DNA of 64,000 nucleotides from Denitrobacterium detoxificans. Lineage in GTDB: Bacteria; Actinomycetota; Coriobacteriia; Coriobacteriales; Eggerthellaceae. Shown piece after piece: positions 1-8,008 of this stretch (the first letter of the stretch is position 1; every line of letters begins with the position of its first letter). The notes under the pieces are model-generated. The model saw only the letters and a program-made list of their open reading frames with translations, did no database searches and was not told where the DNA came from. Where the stretch lies: contig NZ_SUUH01000008.1 of the NCBI RefSeq assembly GCF_015062615.1, positions 1-64,000 of the forward strand. The letters run 5' to 3'. The position numbers and the translations under genes are program-made.

Positions 1-6
1 GAGGAA

Positions 7-38
7 GGGCCTGGCCCCTCGAATTGGGGGTCAGGCCC
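7..38. repeat. REP-like inverted repeat at window edge
   Basis: Arms 7-18 (GGGCCTG, one extra base, CCCC) and 27-38 (GGGG, one extra base, CAGGCCC) form an almost perfect hairpin with an 8-base loop. Further out, GAGG at 1-4 can pair with CCTC at 46-49. A short T run (41-44) follows, so it could also terminate a plus-strand gene lying to the left of the window. Function is not known. Confidence 0.45.
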
Positions 39-70
39 GGTTTTGCCTCTTGACAATGTCCTGCTCATAT

Positions 71-93
71 TAAAAAGAGCCCTTGCGGGCTCT
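71..93 (-). terminator. Terminator of the ferredoxin gene
   Basis: On the minus strand a 7-bp stem (AGAGCCC at 76-82 with GGGCTCT at 87-93, 4-base loop) is followed by a run of five T. It lies about 30 bases past the ferredoxin stop codon. Confidence 0.8.
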
Positions 94-123
94 CCTTTGC
101 CAGATTGGCTATGCCGTGGCGCG

Positions 124-312
124 CTAGTCTTCCGAAATCTCGGTGATGGCGCCCATGGGGCACTCTTCCAAGCATTCGCCGCATGCGATGCAGGAATCTT
201 CGTTGGCGACTTCCACTGCACCGCCGTTTACCTCCAGAACGCCCTGGGGGCAGGCATCTACGCAAATGCCGCAACCAATGCAATCATCCGTGCTGATAAG
301 GGGACGTGCCAT
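124..312 (-). CDS. 2[4Fe-4S] ferredoxin, 62 aa
   Basis: A small cytoplasmic electron carrier. Two cysteine motifs of the form C-X2-C-X2-C-X3-CP are visible (CIGCGICVDACP and CIACGECLEECP), each expected to supply ligands for two cubane clusters, the standard clostridial-type ferredoxin layout; 62 residues is a normal length. The ATG follows a strong AAGGAGG ribosome site. A promoter can be drawn at 369-396 (TTGCAA, 16 bases, TATTTT on the minus strand) and a terminator follows. It stands alone, so its redox partner cannot be told from context; the formate and hydrogenase genes at the other end of the window are possible clients but nothing links them directly. Confidence 0.93.
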   Translation of the reverse strand: MARPLISTDDCIGCGICVDACPQGVLEVNGGAVEVANEDSCIACGECLEECPMGAITEISED

Positions 313-368
313 GATGGCCTCCTTCTATTCATAGGTCCCTAACCCATGTCTGCTTTCTCCATGCGCCC

Positions 369-396
369 AAAATAGCATGACTCCGTTTCTTTGCAA
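369..396 (-). promoter_or_regulatory. Candidate promoter of the ferredoxin gene
   Basis: Minus strand TTGCAA (391-396), 16-base spacer, TATTTT (369-374). The match to consensus is moderate. Confidence 0.45.
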
Positions 397-643
397 GGCA
401 ATTTTGAAAAAAAGCCCTATGTGGCTTTGATTGACGGCGAAGTGGAGGCGATGGCCCCGTATGGCGTTGCAGACCCGTGAACAGGTGCGTTTCAGAAAAA
501 TGGGCATAACGGGGGTTATGTGTCGCAAAAGTTACGGAATGGTTGCGACTAAGGTCTTGTGAGATCTTGACCGACCCGCCCGCGCTGTCTTTGCCCAGTT
601 CAGGGGTGGTATAAAAAATTATAACCGTTCGGTTTTAGGAAAT
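397..643. other. Intergenic region between ferredoxin and dnaK promoter
   Basis: No gene is supported here. A 67-codon minus-strand frame covering 325-528 lacks a ribosome site and any recognisable motif. I looked for the HspR operator (two 7-base half sites, CTTGAGT and ACTCAAG, 7 bases apart) and did not find a clear copy. GGTC and GACC half sites bracket 12 bases near 550-570, but this does not match a known site. Confidence 0.5.
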
Positions 644-672
644 TTGACAGATGGAGACTTAGATTTTATAGT
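644..672 (+). promoter_or_regulatory. dnaK operon promoter
   Basis: TTGACA at 644-649, exactly 17 bases, TATAGT at 667-672. This is a near-consensus housekeeping sigma promoter and predicts transcription starting near 679, about 87 bases before the dnaK ATG. Confidence 0.8.
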
Positions 673-765
673 GCCGTTATGCAAAGAAAGCTTGCCAGCG
701 CCCGCATCGGCATCTCGCAAACTCGGGCCGGGCAGCGCAGCAAGTACAAGGAAAGGAACAGCATT

Positions 766-2676
766 ATGGCAAAGATCATCGGCATCGACTTGGGTACCAC
801 CAACTCGGCCATGGCCGTCATGGAGGGCTCCGAGCCCGAAATCCTGGTCAACGCCGAAGGCGACCGCACCACGCCTTCCGTGGTCGGTTTCCGCAAGGAC
901 GGCGAGCGCGTGGTTGGCAAGGCCGCCAAGAACCAGGCCGTTACCAACCCCGAGAACACCGTTTCCAGCGTGAAGCGCTTCATTGGCCGTAGCTTCAGCG
1001 AAACCGGCGAAGAGCAGAAGACCGTTTCCTACACCGTGAAGAACGGCAAGGACGGCCGCGCCGTCGTCGACATCGACAACAAGGACTACATGGCCGAGGA
1101 AATCTCCGCTATGGTGCTCCAGAAGCTGAAGAGCGACGCAGAAAAGCAGGTGGGCAGCCCTATCACGCAGGCCGTAATCACCGTTCCCGCGTACTTCAAT
1201 GACGCTCAGCGTCAGGCTACCAAGGACGCAGGCAAAATCGCCGGCCTGGAAGTCATGCGCATCATCAACGAGCCCACGGCCGCTGCTCTGGCCTACGGCC
1301 TCGACAAGACGAACAAGGACGAAAAGGTCCTGGTGTTCGACCTGGGTGGCGGTACGTTCGACGTGTCTGTGCTCGAGCTGGGCGACGGCGTCTTCGAAGT
1401 GTGCTCCACCGCTGGCGATAACCACCTGGGCGGCGACGACTGGGATCAGCGCATCATCGACTGGATGGCCGACAAGTTCCAGCAGGAAAACGGCATCGAC
1501 CTGCGTGGCGACAAGATGGCCCTGCAGCGTCTGAAGGAAGCTGCCGAAAAGGCTAAGATCGAGCTTTCCAGCACCACCCAGACCAACATCAACCTGCCCT
1601 TCATCACGGCCGATGCCACGGGCCCGAAGCACCTGGACTACACGCTTACGCGTGCCGAGTTCGAGCGCATCACGCACGACCTGCTCGAGCGTTGCAAGCA
1701 GCCCGTTCAGCGCGCCCTCACCGATGCTGGCCTTTCCACGGGCGATGTGAACGAGGTTCTGCTGGTTGGCGGCTCCTCTCGTATGCCCGCCGTGCAGGAA
1801 CTGGTGAAGACGATCACGGGCAAGCAGCCTAACATGAGCGTGAACCCCGACGAGGTAGTTGCCATGGGCGCTGCCGTTCAGGGTGGCGTTCTGGCTGGCG
1901 ACGTTGAAGGTATCCTGCTGCTCGACGTTACCCCGCTCTCCCTGGGCGTGGAAACCATGGGCGGCATCATGACCAAGATGATCGAGCGCAATACCACCAT
2001 CCCTACGCGTAAGACGGAAATCTACTCCACCGCCGCCGATAACCAGACGAGCGTTGAGATTCACGTCCTGCAGGGCGAGCGCGAGATGGCGGCCGACAAC
2101 AAGACGCTCGGCAAGTTCCAGCTCTCCGGCATTCCGGCTGCCCGCCGCGGCATTCCCCAGATCGAGGTCACGTTCGACATCGACGCCAACGGCATCGTGA
2201 ACGTTTCCGCAAAGGACCTGGGCACCGGCAAGCAGCAGCAGATCACCATTTCCGGCAGCACCGCACTTTCCGACGATGAAGTCGATCGCATGGTGAAGGA
2301 CGCCGAGAGCCATGCCGAGGAAGACGCCAAGCGCAAGGAAGAAGTGGAAGCTCGCAACAACTGCGACTCCCTGGTGAACGCCACCGAGCAGACGCTGCGC
2401 GACCTGGGCGACAAGGTTCCTGCCGATACCAAGCAGGCTGCCGAAGACGCCGTGAAGGAAGCCAAGGAAGCCCTGGCTGGCACCGACATCGAAGCCGTGA
2501 AGGCTGCTACTGAGAAGATGCAGCAGGCTGGCTACAAGCTGTCCGAGGTCGTCTACAGCCAGCAGCAGGCTGGTGCCGACGCCGCCGCGGGCGCTCAGGG
2601 TGCTGCCGCCAACAACGACGGCCCCATCGAAGCCGATTACGAGGTCGTCGACGACAACAAGAACGAAGGTAAGTAA
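766..2676 (+). CDS. dnaK: Molecular chaperone DnaK (Hsp70), 636 aa
   Basis: ATP-dependent folding chaperone of the cytoplasm, working with GrpE and DnaJ encoded next to it. The N-terminal ATPase domain opens with GIDLGTTNS and contains the phosphate-binding segment DLGGGTFDVSVL; the conserved interdomain linker and start of the substrate domain read LLLDVTPLSLGVET; the C-terminus ends in an acidic tail (EADYEVVDD). Length is typical. I chose the ATG at 766 because it gives the canonical MAKIIGIDLGTTNS start and follows AAGGAAAGG; an in-frame ATG at 679 would only add 29 unconserved residues. grpE follows 2 bases after the stop, so the genes are co-transcribed. Confidence 0.98.
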   Translation: MAKIIGIDLGTTNSAMAVMEGSEPEILVNAEGDRTTPSVVGFRKDGERVVGKAAKNQAVTNPENTVSSVKRFIGRSFSETGEEQKTVSYTVKNGKDGRAVVDIDNKDYMAEEISAMVLQKLKSDAEKQVGSPITQAVITVPAYFNDAQRQATKDAGKIAGLEVMRIINEPTAAALAYGLDKTNKDEKVLVFDLGGGTFDVSVLELGDGVFEVCSTAGDNHLGGDDWDQRIIDWMADKFQQENGIDLRGDKMALQRLKEAAEKAKIELSSTTQTNINLPFITADATGPKHLDYTLTRAEFERITHDLLERCKQPVQRALTDAGLSTGDVNEVLLVGGSSRMPAVQELVKTITGKQPNMSVNPDEVVAMGAAVQGGVLAGDVEGILLLDVTPLSLGVETMGGIMTKMIERNTTIPTRKTEIYSTAADNQTSVEIHVLQGEREMAADNKTLGKFQLSGIPAARRGIPQIEVTFDIDANGIVNVSAKDLGTGKQQQITISGSTALSDDEVDRMVKDAESHAEEDAKRKEEVEARNNCDSLVNATEQTLRDLGDKVPADTKQAAEDAVKEAKEALAGTDIEAVKAATEKMQQAGYKLSEVVYSQQQAGADAAAGAQGAAANNDGPIEADYEVVDDNKNEGK

Positions 2677-2678
2677 AC

Positions 2679-3299
2679 ATGGAAGAGGCCAAGGACAACA
2701 ACAGCGAGGTCGCCTCGGAAGAGGAAACCGCCGCCCAGCCCGAAGCTGCTTCCATCCCGTCTGATGCCGAGGCCGCTACGGCGGCCCCGGCCGACGCCCC
2801 CAGCGACGACGCAGAGCCTTCTGCCGAAGACGCCCTTGCCGCCGCGCAGGCTGAAGTGGCCGAGTGGAAAGACAAGTACATGCGCCTGCATGCGGAATGG
2901 GACACCTACCGCCGTCGCATGAACGAGCAGCGCGAAGAAGAGAAGAAGCGCGCATGCGAAGGCATCGTGAGCGGGCTTATCCCCGTGCTTGACGACTTCG
3001 AGCGCAGCATCGACTACGCTGCCAACAATGGCGAAGCTGGCCTGCTCGACGGCGTGCAGAAGGTGCACACCAAGTTCGCCGACGTGCTTGCCAAGGCTGG
3101 CGTAGAAGTGATCGACCCGGTTGGCCAGGCGTTCAACGCGCTCGAGGCCCAGGCGGTTGCAACCGTTCCGAACCCCGACGTGCCCGACGAGACCGTGCAA
3201 GAGGTCTACCAGAAGGGCTACAAGATGGGCGTGAAGGTGATTCGCCCGGCAATGGTAACGGTAGCTACGGGCGGCCCTGCTCGCGAGAAGGAAGAGTAA
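2679..3299 (+). CDS. grpE: Nucleotide exchange factor GrpE, 206 aa
   Basis: Dimeric co-chaperone that releases ADP from DnaK. The first 60 or so residues are acidic and low in complexity, followed by a long helical segment (from about AEVAEWKDKYMRLHAEWDTYRRR) and the beta domain signature near the end (YQKGYKMGVKVIRPAMVTV). The gene starts 2 bases after the dnaK stop, with its ribosome site (GAAGGTAAG) inside the end of dnaK. The next gene of the operon, dnaJ, is separated by 368 bases of structured repeat DNA, which is unusual for this operon. Confidence 0.96.
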   Translation: MEEAKDNNSEVASEEETAAQPEAASIPSDAEAATAAPADAPSDDAEPSAEDALAAAQAEVAEWKDKYMRLHAEWDTYRRRMNEQREEEKKRACEGIVSGLIPVLDDFERSIDYAANNGEAGLLDGVQKVHTKFADVLAKAGVEVIDPVGQAFNALEAQAVATVPNPDVPDETVQEVYQKGYKMGVKVIRPAMVTVATGGPAREKEE

Positions 3300-3305
3300 C
3301 TTGCT

Positions 3306-3627
3306 CGTCCGCGGGGCGGCTTCGGGTTCCCGAGGGGACGCCCCGCTCCGCTGTTCGCTCGTTTTTCGCCCCTCAATGGGGCGAAAAACATCGCTCATGC
3401 GCTGCGTTGCTTCATGCTTTAACTTGCGCTTGGCTCAGCCAAGCGCGGAGTTGGCGTTCAGAGGGTCCCCTCGGGAACCCGGAGTCGCCCCGCTGCAGGT
3501 AGGGCTTTCTCCCTGGCGGTACCGCTGGTGGTGAAGCGAAACCGATTGCCGGTCGTGGGGGATGGAACCCGTATTCCCCTCGCAGCGGTGGCTCACGGGC
3601 GAAGGCGCTTCGCTGTCCGCCCTGATG
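3306..3627 (+). repeat. Composite structured repeat between grpE and dnaJ
   Basis: The gap of 368 bases holds nested inverted repeats. The outer arms 3311-3339 and 3465-3493 match at 27 of 29 positions. Inside are a perfect 12-bp hairpin (3361-3372 with 3378-3389, 5-base loop) and a perfect 10-bp hairpin (3426-3435 with 3437-3446, 1-base loop). A further hairpin unit at 3595-3627 (GGGCG to CGCCC) matches one unit of the 36-kb array (36210-36242) at 31 of 33 positions. Short boxes CGTCCGCGG (3306), CGCTCCGCTG (3344), TGCGCTGCG (3398) and a GTTCA-plus-AGGGT box (3456) recur in the same order near 35.7-36.0 kb. Confidence 0.75.
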
Positions 3628-3667
3628 GAAGTTTGGTTTGGTTGCGTATTGAAAGAGGTGAAACGTT

Positions 3668-4594
3668 ATGGCAACTCCGGATTACTACAAGACGCTGGGC
3701 GTTTCACGGAACGCATCGGCCGACGAGATTAAGAAGGCGTATCGCAAGCTGGCTCGCAAGGAGCATCCCGATGCCGGCGGCGATGAAGAGAAGTTCAAGC
3801 AGATTAACGAAGCCTACGAGGTGCTGGGCGACGAGAAGAAGCGCAAGCTGTACGACCAGTATGGAACGGGCGATGCCAATAAGATTCCCCATGGCTGGGG
3901 CGGTGGCAATCCGTTTGGCGGTGGCGCAGGTGCCGGGTTTGGCAGCTGGGCCGACATTCTGGAAAGCATTCGCCGCGGCGAAGGCGCGTTTGGTGGCTCG
4001 TGGGATTTCGGAGACTTTGGCGGCGCGCAGCGCGCCCCGCGTCCCATGAAGGGTCGCGATATCAACGTTACGCTAAAAGTCACGTTCGATGAGGCCTTTA
4101 CCGGATGCGAGAAGCGCGTGAGCGTGCGCGTTCCCGGTCGCGAGGGCACGCAGACCTTCACCTGCAAGGTGCCTGCGGGCGCCGTGGAAGGATCGCGCTT
4201 GCGCTTCCGTGGCCAGGGCGAACCTGGCTCAAATGGCGGTGCTGCAGGCGATCTGCTGGTAACCACGCACATCGAGCCGCACGAGCTGTATACGCGAGAC
4301 GACGCCAACGTGCTCATGGACCTGCCCGTTACCTTTGGCGAGGCCGCCCTAGGCGCATCGGTCGACATTCCCGCTCCCAATGGCAGCAAGGTCCGCGTGA
4401 AGGTTCCCGCTGGCGTGCAGGAGGGCACGGTTCTGAAGGTGCGTGGCGCGGGTGCTCCCCGCGTGCAAAGCACCGAATCGGGCGATTTGCTCCTCACCGT
4501 GCACGTGAAGGTGCCGCGCGAGCTGAACGACGAGCAGCGCAAGGCTATCGAAGCATATGAATCGGCAACGGAAGAGCAGGTGAGAACATGGTAA
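3668..4594 (+). CDS. dnaJ: DnaJ-family co-chaperone without zinc finger, 308 aa
   Basis: J-domain protein that stimulates DnaK ATPase. The J domain occupies about residues 1-70 and has the essential HPD triplet (KEHPDAGG). A Gly/Phe-rich stretch follows (WGGGNPFGGGAGAGFG), then two beta-sandwich substrate domains (from about GRDINVTLKVTFDEAF). The four CXXCXGXG zinc-finger repeats of classical DnaJ are absent, so it is a type II (CbpA-like) J protein although it occupies the dnaJ position in the operon. Ribosome site AGAGGTGA precedes the ATG. Its last codons overlap the start of hspR by 7 bases. Confidence 0.92.
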   Translation: MATPDYYKTLGVSRNASADEIKKAYRKLARKEHPDAGGDEEKFKQINEAYEVLGDEKKRKLYDQYGTGDANKIPHGWGGGNPFGGGAGAGFGSWADILESIRRGEGAFGGSWDFGDFGGAQRAPRPMKGRDINVTLKVTFDEAFTGCEKRVSVRVPGREGTQTFTCKVPAGAVEGSRLRFRGQGEPGSNGGAAGDLLVTTHIEPHELYTRDDANVLMDLPVTFGEAALGASVDIPAPNGSKVRVKVPAGVQEGTVLKVRGAGAPRVQSTESGDLLLTVHVKVPRELNDEQRKAIEAYESATEEQVRTW

Positions 4595-4971
4595 TGGACG
4601 ATCGTGATCGCCCCCTGTACATGATTTCCGTGGCAGCTGAGCTTGCCGGCGTGCATCCGCAGACGCTGCGTTCGTACGAGCAGAAGGGCCTGGTAACACC
4701 CAAGCGCACCAGCGGCAACACGCGCATGTACTCGCAAGCCGACATCGAACGGCTCGAGCTCATCAACGAGCTCACCGGCGAGGGAATCAACCTGGCTGGC
4801 GTCATTCGCATCCTCGACCTGCAGGGCCGCGTTGCCGAACGCGACGAGGAAATCGATTCCCTGCACAAGAAGGTGCGCCGCCTGGCCGACCGCGTGCACG
4901 AGCTGGAAACGCGTGAGAGCGTTACGTCGCTCGTGGTTGCGCAGACCAACTCGCTTCGCCGTCTTCCCTGA
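4588..4971 (+). CDS. hspR: MerR-type heat-shock repressor HspR, 127 aa
   Basis: In actinobacteria HspR represses the dnaK operon, often using DnaK as co-repressor. The MerR winged helix is clear (YMISVAAELAGVHPQTLRSYEQKG, then NTRMYSQADIERL), followed by a C-terminal coiled coil (QGRVAERDEEIDSLHKKVRRLADRVHELE). It is the fourth gene of the operon, overlapping dnaJ. ATG 4588 and ATG 4594 are both possible; the difference is two residues. A canonical operator was not seen upstream of dnaK, so autoregulation here rests on gene order and family knowledge. Confidence 0.9.
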   Translation: MVMDDRDRPLYMISVAAELAGVHPQTLRSYEQKGLVTPKRTSGNTRMYSQADIERLELINELTGEGINLAGVIRILDLQGRVAERDEEIDSLHKKVRRLADRVHELETRESVTSLVVAQTNSLRRLP

Positions 4972-4978
4972 CCCTGAC

Positions 4979-5016
4979 GACCAAACGGGCCGCGTTCCGT
5001 TTGGTCGATTCTTTAG
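4979..5016 (+). terminator. Hairpin after hspR
   Basis: A perfect 10-bp stem (GACCAAACGG at 4979-4988 with CCGTTTGGTC at 4997-5006, 8-base loop) is followed by the T-rich but interrupted GATTCTTTAG. It probably ends or attenuates the dnaK operon before clpB. Confidence 0.6.
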
Positions 5017-5090
5017 CACCCTTTTATCGCCCGCGCATTCTGCTACCGGGCACATCCCTCATCACAGCAACCTCGAAGGAGGTAGAGACC

Positions 5091-7733
5091 ATGAACATGG
5101 GAAATCTTCAGAAGCTGGCCATCACGGCGCAGGAGGCTCTGCAGAACGCGATATCCATTGCCAGCGACGCCGGTTCGGCGCAGGCCGAGCCCATCCACAT
5201 GCTAAAGGCGCTTCTGGAATCGCAGGAGAACAACCTGAATGCCATCGTGAAGCGCATTGGCGCCGACGCGGGGCAGCTTCTGCGTAATGTGAACGACAAG
5301 ATCGATGCCATGCCGAAGGTAAGCGGCGGCGGCATGATGGGCATTTCCGGCGCACCGAGCATGCAGCTCATGAACCTGCTCGACGAGGCCGTGAAGACCG
5401 CCGAAAAGATGGGCGACACGTACGCTACCAGCGAGCACTTGCTTATTGCCCTGGCAAGCGACAAGGGCGACGCGGGCAAGATCCTGAATGCCGCGGGCGT
5501 CACGCGCAAGAACATCGAAGAGGCCTACGAGGACCTGCGCGGCGACACGCGCGTTACCGACCAGACCGAAAAGGCGCAGTTCGAAGCGCTGGAGAAGTAT
5601 GGCCAGAACCTGACGCAGCAAGCGCGCGAGGGCAAGCTCGACCCGGTCATTGGCCGTTCCGAGGAAATCCGTCGTACCGTGCAGGTGCTTTCCCGCCGCA
5701 CGAAGAACAACCCCGTGCTCATTGGCGAGCCGGGCGTTGGCAAGACGGCTATCGTGGAGGGCCTGGCCCAGCGTATCGTTGCGGGCGACGTGCCCAGCAG
5801 CCTGCGCGACCGTGACATCATTGCGCTCGATTTGGGCTCGATGATGGCCGGCGCCAAGTACCGCGGCGAGTTCGAAGACCGCCTGAAGGCCGTGCTGCGC
5901 GAGGTGAAGGACTCCGACGGTCGCATCATTCTGTTCATCGACGAGCTGCACACCATTGTAGGCGCAGGTAGCACGGGTGATAGCTCGCTCGATGCCGGCA
6001 ATATGCTCAAGCCCGCCCTGGCACGCGGCGAACTGCATGCCATCGGTGCCACCACGCTCGACGAGTATCGCAAGTACATTGAGAAGGACGCCGCCCTCGA
6101 GCGTCGTTTCCAGCCGGTTGTCATTGGCGAGCCTACGGTGGAAGACACCATCGCCATCCTGCGCGGCTTGAAGGAAAAGTACGAGATTCACCATGGCGTG
6201 CGCATTACCGACAGCGCCCTGGTGGCAGCAGCGAACCTTTCCAACCGCTACATCTCCGACCGCTTCCTGCCCGACAAGGCCATCGACCTCATGGACGAGG
6301 CGGCGAGCCGCCTGCGCATCGAAATCGACAGCATGCCGGAAGACATTGACCTGGCGAATCGCAAGCTCACCCAGATGCAGATCGAGGAACAGGCGCTTCT
6401 GAAGGAAGATGACGCGGCGAGCCGTGAGCGTCTGGCGGCGTTGCAACACGAGATTGCCGCGGCGCGTGAGGATCTCGACGCTCGCAAGGCCGAATGGCGC
6501 AACGAGAAGGACGTCATCGTGCACGTGCAGGAGCTGAAGACCCGCATCGACGACGCCCGCGCCGAAGAGGAGCGTGCCACGCGCGAGGGTAACCTGTCCC
6601 TGGCCAGCGAGATTCGCTTCGCTCGCATTCCCCAGCTTCAGAAGGAGCTGGCTGCCGCCGAGCAGGAGCTCAACGAGAAGCAGGCGAGCGGCGCCATCCT
6701 GAAGGAAGAGGTAACCGACGAGGAAATCGCCGAGGTGGTTTCCGCCTGGACGAACATTCCCGTCTCGAAGATGATGCAGGGCGAAATGGCAAAGCTTGCC
6801 GACTTGGAAGATAGCCTGCATCAGCGCGTGGTGGGACAGGACGAGGCCGTGGCCGCCGTGGCAGGCGCCATTCGTCGCAATCGCGCGGGCCTTTCTGATC
6901 CCGACCGTCCCATCGGCAGCTTCCTGTTCCTGGGTCCCACGGGCGTGGGCAAGACGGAGCTGGCGAAGGCCCTGGCGGAATACCTGTTCGACACCGAGCG
7001 AGCCATGATTCGCATCGACATGAGCGAGTATATGGAGAAGTTCAGCGTGCAGCGCCTGATTGGCGCACCTCCGGGATACGTTGGCTACGACGAGGGTGGT
7101 CAGCTGACCGAAGCGGTGCGTCGCCGTCCCTATAGCGTCATCCTGCTCGATGAAATCGAGAAGGCCCATCCCGATGTCTTCAACATCCTGTTGCAGGTGC
7201 TCGACGATGGCCGCCTTACCGATGGCCAGGGCCGCGTGGTGAACTTCAAGAACGCCATCATCATCATGACGAGCAACGTGGGCAGCCAGTTCATTCGCGA
7301 ATTTGCGGAGCATGGCGACGAGAAGCAGATGCAGCAGGCCATCGATGGTGCCCTGCGCGGAACCTTCCGCCCCGAGTTCCTGAACCGCATCGACGATACG
7401 GTGATCTTCAACGCGCTGTCGCTGGGTAGCATCGAGCCCATCGTGAACCTGCAGCTGGAAGACGTGCGTGCCCGCCTTGCGGAACGTCGCATCCACCTGG
7501 TGGTAACGCCGGCGGCCATGCAGCAGCTCAGCCTGGATGGCTACGATCCCGTGTTTGGCGCGCGTCCGCTGAAGCGCCTCATCCAGAAAGAGATCGTGGA
7601 CCGCATTGCCAACGAGATGGTGCGCGGCAACGTGATGGAGGGCGCAAAGGTCACCATCGATCTGAACGACGAGTTGCGCTACGCCGCTACCGTCGAAAAC
7701 CCCGCTCCCGAGCCTGCGCGCTTGGAGGCCTAG
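5091..7733 (+). CDS. clpB: Protein disaggregase ClpB, 880 aa
   Basis: Hexameric AAA+ enzyme that pulls proteins out of aggregates together with DnaK. An N-terminal Clp repeat domain is followed by AAA-1 (Walker A GEPGVGKT, Walker B ILFIDELHT), a long coiled-coil middle domain that distinguishes ClpB from ClpA and ClpC (about residues 405-530), and AAA-2 (Walker A GPTGVGKT, Walker B VILLDEIEKAHPDV). Length is typical. ATG 5091 has the best ribosome site of the region (AAGGAGG at 5077-5083); an upstream in-frame ATG at 5001 lies inside the preceding hairpin. It may be read from the dnaK operon or from its own promoter. Confidence 0.97.
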   Translation: MNMGNLQKLAITAQEALQNAISIASDAGSAQAEPIHMLKALLESQENNLNAIVKRIGADAGQLLRNVNDKIDAMPKVSGGGMMGISGAPSMQLMNLLDEAVKTAEKMGDTYATSEHLLIALASDKGDAGKILNAAGVTRKNIEEAYEDLRGDTRVTDQTEKAQFEALEKYGQNLTQQAREGKLDPVIGRSEEIRRTVQVLSRRTKNNPVLIGEPGVGKTAIVEGLAQRIVAGDVPSSLRDRDIIALDLGSMMAGAKYRGEFEDRLKAVLREVKDSDGRIILFIDELHTIVGAGSTGDSSLDAGNMLKPALARGELHAIGATTLDEYRKYIEKDAALERRFQPVVIGEPTVEDTIAILRGLKEKYEIHHGVRITDSALVAAANLSNRYISDRFLPDKAIDLMDEAASRLRIEIDSMPEDIDLANRKLTQMQIEEQALLKEDDAASRERLAALQHEIAAAREDLDARKAEWRNEKDVIVHVQELKTRIDDARAEEERATREGNLSLASEIRFARIPQLQKELAAAEQELNEKQASGAILKEEVTDEEIAEVVSAWTNIPVSKMMQGEMAKLADLEDSLHQRVVGQDEAVAAVAGAIRRNRAGLSDPDRPIGSFLFLGPTGVGKTELAKALAEYLFDTERAMIRIDMSEYMEKFSVQRLIGAPPGYVGYDEGGQLTEAVRRRPYSVILLDEIEKAHPDVFNILLQVLDDGRLTDGQGRVVNFKNAIIIMTSNVGSQFIREFAEHGDEKQMQQAIDGALRGTFRPEFLNRIDDTVIFNALSLGSIEPIVNLQLEDVRARLAERRIHLVVTPAAMQQLSLDGYDPVFGARPLKRLIQKEIVDRIANEMVRGNVMEGAKVTIDLNDELRYAATVENPAPEPARLEA

Positions 7734-7790
7734 GCGTCGCTCTGCCCGTCCCGCAGTGGGGTGGTCATTCGGCCAAAAAAGCGTTTCCCA

Positions 7791-7830
7791 AGGACCAGAC
7801 GGCTTACGTGGCCGTCTGGTCTTATTCTCT
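7791..7830 (+). terminator. Terminator of clpB
   Basis: An 11-bp perfect stem (GACCAGACGGC at 7793-7803 with GCCGTCTGGTC at 7811-7821) is followed by TTATTCTCT. Confidence 0.8.
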
Positions 7831-7867
7831 CCACATCCTTGGCATCGATTCGCGATAGAATGCCAGC

Positions 7868-8005
7868 ATGCGAAAGATTCAGCGCGAACAGGTAACTGGT
7901 ATGGGGACGTCCGTTATGGGCGTATGCATCCTTGTGCTGTCCACGCTGTGCTTTGTGGTGGTGCTGGGCATCATCGTGGTTGCGGTCAAGTTTGTCATCG
8001 GATAG
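7868..8005 (+). CDS. Small membrane protein upstream of trkH, 45 aa
   Basis: A short frame from ATG 7868 to TAG 8003. After a basic N-terminus (MRKIQREQ) it encodes one hydrophobic helix of about 25 residues (VCILVLSTLCFVVVLGIIVV) and ends in KFVIG. The stop lies 3 bases before the trkH ATG, so the two must be co-transcribed and perhaps translationally coupled. No strong ribosome site precedes it. By position it could be a small accessory subunit of the potassium transporter, comparable in idea to KdpF in the Kdp system, but no family was recognised. Shortness means it is easily left out of annotations. Confidence 0.6.
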   Translation: MRKIQREQVTGMGTSVMGVCILVLSTLCFVVVLGIIVVAVKFVIG

Positions 8006-8008
8006 GAC

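Noticed and set aside
325..528. A 67-codon minus-strand frame before the ferredoxin gene
   Set aside because: It overlaps the ferredoxin promoter, has no ribosome site and no recognisable feature.
619..2313. Long minus-strand frames opposite dnaK, clpB (5202-7496), the flavoprotein (40505-42424), the Sec FDH (55557-57485) and hyfC-hyfD (60363-62324)
   Set aside because: All mirror well-supported genes and show the composition of antisense high-GC frames.
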